Source of the DNA: SUG1106 sp964651095
Lineage (GTDB): Bacteria; Bacillota; Clostridia; Peptostreptococcales; Anaerovoracaceae
NCBI GenBank assembly: GCA_964651095.1
Contig: CAZYWO010000096.1
Location: forward strand, 1-7,784
Direction of reading: 5' to 3'
Length of the DNA stretch: 7,784 nt
The position numbers and the translations under genes are program-made. Below the pieces are notes generated by a model that did not search any database, had not been told where the DNA came from, and was given only the letters and a program-made list of their open reading frames with translations. Positions 6,249 through 7,784 of this stretch are shown one piece after another. How positions within the stretch are numbered: position 1 is the first letter of the stretch; every line of letters begins with the position of its first letter.

Positions 6249-7335
6249 GAAAAGTAATGAAGGCAAAGTGAGAGAAATAAAACATAACCGCAGAAGAACT
6301 GCCAAGGAATCTCTTTCATCGACAAAGTCATTGTTAATGATATTATTAATATTGGCTCTCGTAATCTTTTCTGCCGGATGTTCGAGCAGCGGCGGGGGAT
6401 ATAAAGATGTGCTGAAAAGCACACAAAAATATTTACTTCAAACTGTACCGGAGCCCGGATGTGGTTCTATAGGCGGCGAGTGGGTTATAATAGGTATGGC
6501 TCAAGGTGATGCCGGTGTCCCAGATGATTATTATGATAACTATTTGAAAGCAGTGGAATCTTATGTCAGCCAAGAAGGCGGTGTTCTCCATACTGTTACC
6601 GGATATAAGTACACGGAATATTCACGTATAATTTTAGGAGTGACCGCAGCAGGAGGAAATGCAGAAAATATAGCCGGATATAACTTTTTGGAACGGCTTA
6701 CTGACATGGACAATGTATGCCGGCAGGGTATAAACGGTCCTATATGGGCATTGATCGCTTTCGACAGCCATTGCTATGAGATACCGCAATTGGAATCGGT
6801 GGATGAGGAAAAGAGGACATCGAGGGAAGCTTTAATTGAAGCCATTATTGAAGGACAGCTTCAAGATGGAGGTTGGGACATTATGGATAGCCAAGCTGAT
6901 CCAGATATGACAGCTATGGCGCTGCAAGCTCTAGCTCCGTACTATATGGGCGACGAAAGATTTCAAGGTCTTATCAGCAGTGACCTTCTTGGGAGGGTCT
7001 CATCTTCGGTAGATGCCGGGTTAGAGATATTGAGTTCTATTCAGTGTAATGACGGCGGTTTTGAAAGTTGGGGAAACGCCAGTGCGGAAAGCTGTGCGCA
7101 GGTGGTCGTTGCCTTGTCGTCTCTTGGAATCGATTGCAGCAGCGATACACGTTTTGTTAAGGAAGGCGGAAGCGCACTAGAGGCGTTGTTGGCATATCAT
7201 AAAGGGGATGGCGGCTTTAGTCATATATACGATGGCGAAAGCAACCAGATGGCAACAGAACAGTGTTGTTACGCACTGGCAGCATACGATAGGTTTGTTA
7301 ACGGAAGCGGCAGATTGTATGACATGCAGCAATAG
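6220..7335 (+). CDS. Lipoprotein with alpha/alpha-toroid (prenyltransferase/squalene-cyclase-repeat) domain
   Basis: 371 aa from TTG 6220 (355 aa if GTG 6268). A long basic N-region precedes a hydrophobic segment (38-50) and the lipobox FSAGC, with Cys54 the likely lipidated residue, then a Ser/Gly tether; the mature protein should sit on the outer face of the membrane. Residues ~62-371 form an alpha/alpha-toroid of the terpenoid cyclase/prenyltransferase superfamily, with repeats at LQDGGWD (214-220), CNDGGFESWG (276-285) and KGDGGFSH (328-335). Other landmarks of the bacterial secreted subfamily are GGEWVIIGMA (85-94), TEYSRIILGVTAAG (132-145), QGINGPIWALIAFDS (169-183), DPDMTAMALQALAPYY (227-242) and MATEQ (344-348). 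It lacks the DxDD acid of squalene-hopene cyclases and the zinc ligands of protein prenyltransferases, so it is probably a binding protein, not an enzyme. The fold is that of the N-terminal barrel of intrinsic factor/transcobalamin, and the operon's first gene has the matching C-terminal-type domain. It overlaps the preceding gene by 29 nt and is the last gene of the operon. Confidence 0.85.
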   Translation: MKKIDLMEDRKSNEGKVREIKHNRRRTAKESLSSTKSLLMILLILALVIFSAGCSSSGGGYKDVLKSTQKYLLQTVPEPGCGSIGGEWVIIGMAQGDAGVPDDYYDNYLKAVESYVSQEGGVLHTVTGYKYTEYSRIILGVTAAGGNAENIAGYNFLERLTDMDNVCRQGINGPIWALIAFDSHCYEIPQLESVDEEKRTSREALIEAIIEGQLQDGGWDIMDSQADPDMTAMALQALAPYYMGDERFQGLISSDLLGRVSSSVDAGLEILSSIQCNDGGFESWGNASAESCAQVVVALSSLGIDCSSDTRFVKEGGSALEALLAYHKGDGGFSHIYDGESNQMATEQCCYALAAYDRFVNGSGRLYDMQQ

Positions 7336-7373
7336 AAGTTATATACTTTAAACATTTCCAAAACATGCAATTT

Positions 7374-7430
7374 ATTAAAAAGCAGGTAAGGGCGCTTTTG
7401 AGTGAGAACCGTCTGTTTTGATTTTTTAAT
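7374..7430 (+). terminator. Probable terminator of the five-gene operon
   Basis: ATTAAAAA (7374-7381) pairs with TTTTTAAT (7423-7430). Inside, CAG (7383-7385) and neighbours can pair with CTG (7413-7415), and a separate AAAAGC/GCTTTT hairpin is possible (7378-7398). A run of six T (7422-7427) lies on the 3' side. The GC content of the stem is low and pairing is interrupted, so strength is uncertain. It begins 38 nt after the last stop codon and its symmetry would allow action on both strands. The rest of the 449-base region from 7336 to the window end contains no credible gene. Confidence 0.4.
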
Positions 7431-7476
7431 ATAATTTTCCGTTGTGATTTGGTATATATGCATACAAAATGCTTAC

Positions 7477-7505
7477 ACCCGTGAGAAACTTTTAGCTTCA
7501 CGGGT
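7477..7505. mobile_element. Hairpin resembling an IS200/IS605-family right end (remnant or solo end)
   Basis: A perfect 8-bp stem ACCCGTGA (7477-7484) / TCACGGGT (7498-7505) encloses a 13-nt loop containing CTTTTAG, and is followed by GGTTTGC. This layout (subterminal hairpin with TTTAG in the loop and GGGTGGTT just after) resembles right ends of IS200/IS605 elements, recalled from general knowledge and not searched. No tnpA or tnpB reading frame adjoins it, so at most it is a relic or non-autonomous end. It could alternatively be an ordinary terminator hairpin, but the following bases are only weakly T-rich. Confidence 0.35.
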
Positions 7506-7510
7506 GGTTT

Positions 7511-7538
7511 GCTGTCCGGCACAAGGCTGGTAGACAGC
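7511..7538. other. Second hairpin, between the IS605-like hairpin and the tandem array
   Basis: GCTGTC (7511-7516) pairs with GACAGC (7533-7538). Inside, CGGC (7517-7520) can pair with GCTG (7526-7529) including one G-T wobble, around an ACAAG loop. No T-run follows, so it is not a typical terminator. Function unknown; it may belong to the same mobile-element relic or to the structured region that follows. Confidence 0.5.
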
Positions 7539-7560
7539 GGAGCAGCATATTGATAAAGAA

Positions 7561-7784
7561 GTCTGAGGCATGTTATAATATTTCTACAAGTTTAGAATAC
7601 CGGCATTGCCGCAAGGTAAGAAATATTGAAACATGCGGTTTGGAAGTCTGGGGCATGTTATAATATTTCTACAATTTTAAAATACCGGCGTTGCCGCAAG
7701 GTAAGAAATATTGAAACATGCGGTTTGGAAAGTCTGAGGCATGTTATAATATTTCTACAAGTTTAGAATACCGGCATTGCCGCA
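7561..7784. repeat. Tandem array of ~85-bp units, each a long stem-loop (array runs off the window)
   Basis: Unit 1 is 7561-7645 (85 bp), unit 2 is 7646-7731 (86 bp) and unit 3 is 7732-7784 (first 53 bp, cut by the window edge). Units 1 and 3 are identical where they overlap; unit 2 has four substitutions and one extra A at the junction. In unit 1, GCATGTTATAATATTTCT (7568-7585) pairs with AGAAATATTGAAACATGC (7619-7636): 16 Watson-Crick pairs, one G-T and one mismatch. The interior holds TACC (7598-7601)/GGTA (7615-7618) and GGC (7602-7604)/GCC (7608-7610). All four substitutions fall outside these helices. There are no unique spacers between units, so it is not a CRISPR array, and no ORF spans it. 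Confidence 0.9.
7571..7579 (+). promoter_or_regulatory. Extended -10 element inside each tandem unit
   Basis: TGTTATAAT (TG at 7571-7572, TATAAT at 7574-7579) is a perfect extended -10 sequence, repeated at 7656-7664 and 7742-7750. No good -35 is found at 17 nt spacing, but an extended -10 can work without one. It coincides with the 5' arm of the stem-loop, so it may be only a by-product of the palindrome. Confidence 0.3.

Noticed and set aside
6270..6385. Twin-arginine (Tat) signal, because of the Arg triplet NRRRTAKES in the N-region
   Set aside because: The residues after the arginines do not fit the S/T-R-R-x-F-L-K pattern and are far from the hydrophobic segment; a Sec-type lipoprotein signal with a Cys at the end fits better.
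6220..7335. Squalene-hopene cyclase or protein prenyltransferase enzyme
   Set aside because: The protein is a short exported lipoprotein, has DPDM in place of DxDD, and shows no Asp/Cys/His zinc-site pattern; only the toroid repeat fold is shared.
7269..7522. Minus-strand short reading frames across the 3' end of the lipoprotein gene
   Set aside because: They cover the terminator and hairpin region, have no recognisable domain, and overlap the real gene antisense.
7561..7784. CRISPR array
   Set aside because: Units are near-identical over their whole 85-bp length with no unique spacers, and no cas gene is present.
7561..7784. Integron attC-like palindromic sites
   Set aside because: The hairpins lack the conserved GTTRRRY / RYYYAAC core sites at the stem ends, and there are no cassettes between units.

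Overview
The window looks like a stretch of chromosome from a low-GC, Gram-positive anaerobe (Bacillota, probably class Clostridia). The AT-rich coding sequence, Shine-Dalgarno spacing, Lys-rich fibronectin-III tail typical of clostridial surface proteins, and protein families all point that way. I cannot name a genus from sequence alone.

Layout: positions 1-387 are the 3' end of a secreted/surface protein ending in a fibronectin type III domain, closed by a strong intrinsic terminator (409-455). A 200-base leader follows, with a plausible sigma-A promoter (496-525) and two copies of a 27-nt direct repeat (560-622). Five tightly packed plus-strand genes then run from 655 to 7335, with gaps of 2 and 17 nt and overlaps of 35 and 29 nt, almost certainly one operon. 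They encode (1) a membrane-anchored protein with an acidic linker, an Ig-like domain and a C-terminal DUF4430 (transcobalamin-C-like) domain; (2) a MoxR-family AAA+ ATPase; (3) a DUF58 protein; (4) a membrane-bound transglutaminase-like protein whose expected catalytic Cys is Ser; (5) a lipoprotein with an alpha/alpha-toroid (terpenoid cyclase/prenyltransferase-repeat) fold. The 449-base 3' region (7336-7784) has no gene. It holds a terminator-like structure, a hairpin resembling an IS200/IS605 right end, a second hairpin, and a tandem array of ~85-bp units that each fold into a long stem-loop. The array runs off the window.

How the genes may work together: MoxR + DUF58 + transglutaminase is a widely recurring module, thought to act on envelope or exported proteins through an AAA+ ATPase and a VWA-like adaptor. 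Here it is bracketed by two extracytoplasmic proteins. Their folds match the two halves of animal intrinsic factor/transcobalamin: an alpha6/alpha6 barrel (gene 5) and a DUF4430-type beta domain (gene 1). The attractive but unproven reading is a surface-displayed, two-protein ligand-capture device, possibly for a corrinoid, assembled or controlled by the MoxR-DUF58-pseudo-transglutaminase core. No cobalamin riboswitch, transporter gene or B12 enzyme is visible in the window, so the ligand is open.
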